Source: DATLYH01 sp035575035
GTDB lineage: Bacteria; Planctomycetota; Planctomycetia; Gemmatales; Gemmataceae
NCBI GenBank assembly: GCA_035575035.1
Contig: DATLYH010000176.1
Span: 1-5,427 of the forward strand
Reading direction: 5' to 3'
Length of the DNA: 5,427 nt
Both the position numbers and the translations under genes were made by a program. This document shows, one piece after another, positions 4,884 through 5,427 of the stretch. Under the pieces are notes generated by a model. The model did not search any database and was not told the DNA's origin. It saw nothing but the letters and a program-made list of their open reading frames with translations. Numbering within the stretch: the stretch's first letter is position 1; each line of letters opens with the position of its first letter.

Positions 4884-5170
4884 AAGGGGGAGGAAGCGGC
4901 TAGGCCGGGAAAGGCCGGTAGGGCCTTTGAGAATTGGTTCTTTGGCACTCGTTGAGTAACCAGGCAAAGGCGCCTGGTTCGCACCCCTGATTCGCCCAGG
5001 GTGCTTAGACGGCCGCGTGGCTCCAGGCCGCGGCCGTCCCTCGCCCCATCCGGAGTAGGAGGAGGCGTCCCTACCGCTCCGGGGATGACGCCGGCGACGA
5101 GGTCGAATGCATTGAGAGGCCGCCCAACGCCCCACCTCTCAATCCTTCGTCCCCTCGCCGGCGATTTTTT
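4884..5170 (+). ncRNA. Candidate structured non-coding RNA, class unknown
   Basis: The stretch holds hairpins almost end to end: AAAGGCC/GGCCTTT (4910-4928), AGAA/TTCT (4930-4941), ACTC/GAGT (4947-4957), AACCAGGC/GCCTGGTT (4958-4979), GCACCCCTG/CAGGGTGC with one bulged base (4981-5004), GACGGCCGCG/CGCGGCCGTC (5008-5038), CCGGAG/CTCCGG with inner TAGG/CCTA (5050-5082), and a two-part hairpin at 5089-5163 followed by TTTTTT. Several stems are perfect over 7-10 pairs, more than GC content alone would readily give. No likely protein frame covers it; a GGAGGA at 4889-4894 has no start codon at a useful distance. I looked for hallmarks of RNase P RNA, tmRNA, SRP RNA and tRNA and found none. The 5' end is a guess from the TATGCT at 4872; the 3' end is set by the T-tract. 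It could instead be a long structured 3' end of the DUF3500 transcript or a palindrome-rich mobile remnant. Confidence 0.45.
5089..5170 (+). terminator. Large terminator-type hairpin with six T
   Basis: CGCCGGCGA (5089-5097) pairs perfectly with TCGCCGGCG (5155-5163), then A and six T (5165-5170). Within the loop ATTGAGAGG (5111-5119) pairs perfectly with CCTCTCAAT (5135-5143), with a possible intermediate GACGA (5096-5100)/TCGTC (5147-5151). The T-tract is on the + strand side only, so it would end a rightward transcript, although no + strand gene precedes it within 530 bases. Confidence 0.55.
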
Positions 5171-5261
5171 CTGCGCCGTTCCGGTTCGACCATTCTTTGC
5201 TTGCGGCTTGGCGGTACTTTCCCAGACAAATCGCTAAGAGCCGATCCGAATGACAGGCGGG

Positions 5262-5427
5262 TCAGGGCCTCGCCGGCCGCAGGATGACGCAGCGGGGGTA
5301 GCCGTTGTCGAGGAGGGCCCGGAGCCGCTCGGCGTAGGCCTCGCGGAGGGCGAGCCCGGTCTCCTCCTCGGCGACGGCCTTCCAGAGGCGCTCTCGCTTG
5401 GCGGGGTCTGCCTCGGCGGTCGCCTCC
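5262..5427 (-). CDS. C-terminal part of an unrecognised protein, cut by the window edge
   Basis: Reading leftward from 5426, an open frame of 54 codons ends at TGA (5264-5262). The visible residues include PAKRERLWKAVAEEETG, LREAYAERLRALLDNGYPR and a C-terminus CVILRPARP. Nearly every codon ends in G or C, as expected for a real gene in this genome, and the Ala/Glu/Arg/Leu-rich stretch looks like amphipathic helix. The start lies beyond the right edge. I do not recognise the family. It points towards, and is convergent with, the candidate RNA; no strong terminator follows its stop codon on the minus strand. Confidence 0.7.
   Translation of the reverse strand, partial: EATAEADPAKRERLWKAVAEEETGLALREAYAERLRALLDNGYPRCVILRPARP

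Noticed and set aside
4976..4986. GGTTCGCACCC resembling a tRNA T-arm
   Set aside because: The loop lacks the A expected at tRNA position 58, no cloverleaf can be drawn around it, and the bases belong to two stronger hairpins.
4884..5170. RNase P RNA, tmRNA or SRP RNA identity for the structured region
   Set aside because: I could not find the RNase P GAGGAAAGTCC-type core, the tmRNA tRNA-like ends, or the SRP GGAAGGAAGCAGC-type tip. GGAGGAAGCGGC at 4889-4900 only partly resembles the SRP motif and lacks its partner strand.
5001..5237. GTG-started open frame of 78 codons on the + strand
   Set aside because: It has no ribosome site, crosses the terminator hairpin and has an Arg/Pro-rich composition typical of chance frames in GC-rich DNA.

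Overview
The window comes from a GC-rich bacterium, most likely a planctomycete. The evidence is a Tat-exported DUF1501 protein (a planctomycete hallmark family), a secreted DUF3500 protein, a small FHA protein, and a 30-codon fragment resembling the start of a planctomycete-type DUF4058 protein. This assignment rests on family content only; no rRNA or other taxonomic marker is present.

Layout. Positions 58-1335 (+) encode the DUF1501 protein, which usually follows a DUF1549/DUF1553 cytochrome-type gene (not in the window). The gene-free stretch 1336-1813 holds a probable terminator for it, a second weaker terminator-like hairpin, an inverted repeat, and on the minus strand the short DUF4058-like remnant. 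Positions 1814-2527 (-) encode an endonuclease III-like base-excision repair enzyme with intact catalytic residues and iron-sulfur cysteines. The divergent stretch 2528-2888 holds a perfect TATAAT for the repair gene, a run of hairpins ending in a terminator-like element, and a good -35/-10 pair reading towards the FHA gene. Positions 2889-3407 (+) encode the FHA protein. After a 110-base gap containing five tandem ACTTGTN heptamers, 3518-4552 (+) encodes the secreted DUF3500 protein. At the right edge, 5262-5427 (-) holds the last 54 codons of an unrecognised gene.

The most interesting part is the gene-free stretch 4553-5261. It starts with a palindromic repeat (4597-4666) and a nested palindrome (4742-4791). 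From about 4884 to 5170 it then shows an almost unbroken series of hairpins with perfect stems of up to 10 base pairs, spaced only a few bases apart, closing with a large hairpin followed by six T. No convincing reading frame covers it, and it fits no structured RNA class I can recognise by eye. I propose it as a candidate non-coding RNA of about 290 nt on the + strand. One hairpin loop (AAAGGC) is exactly complementary to the 3' arm of an upstream hairpin, which suggests a pseudoknot or a switch.

No pathway links the genes: the DUF1501 and DUF3500 products act outside the cytoplasm, the repair enzyme and the FHA protein inside it. No mobile element, CRISPR array or tRNA was found.
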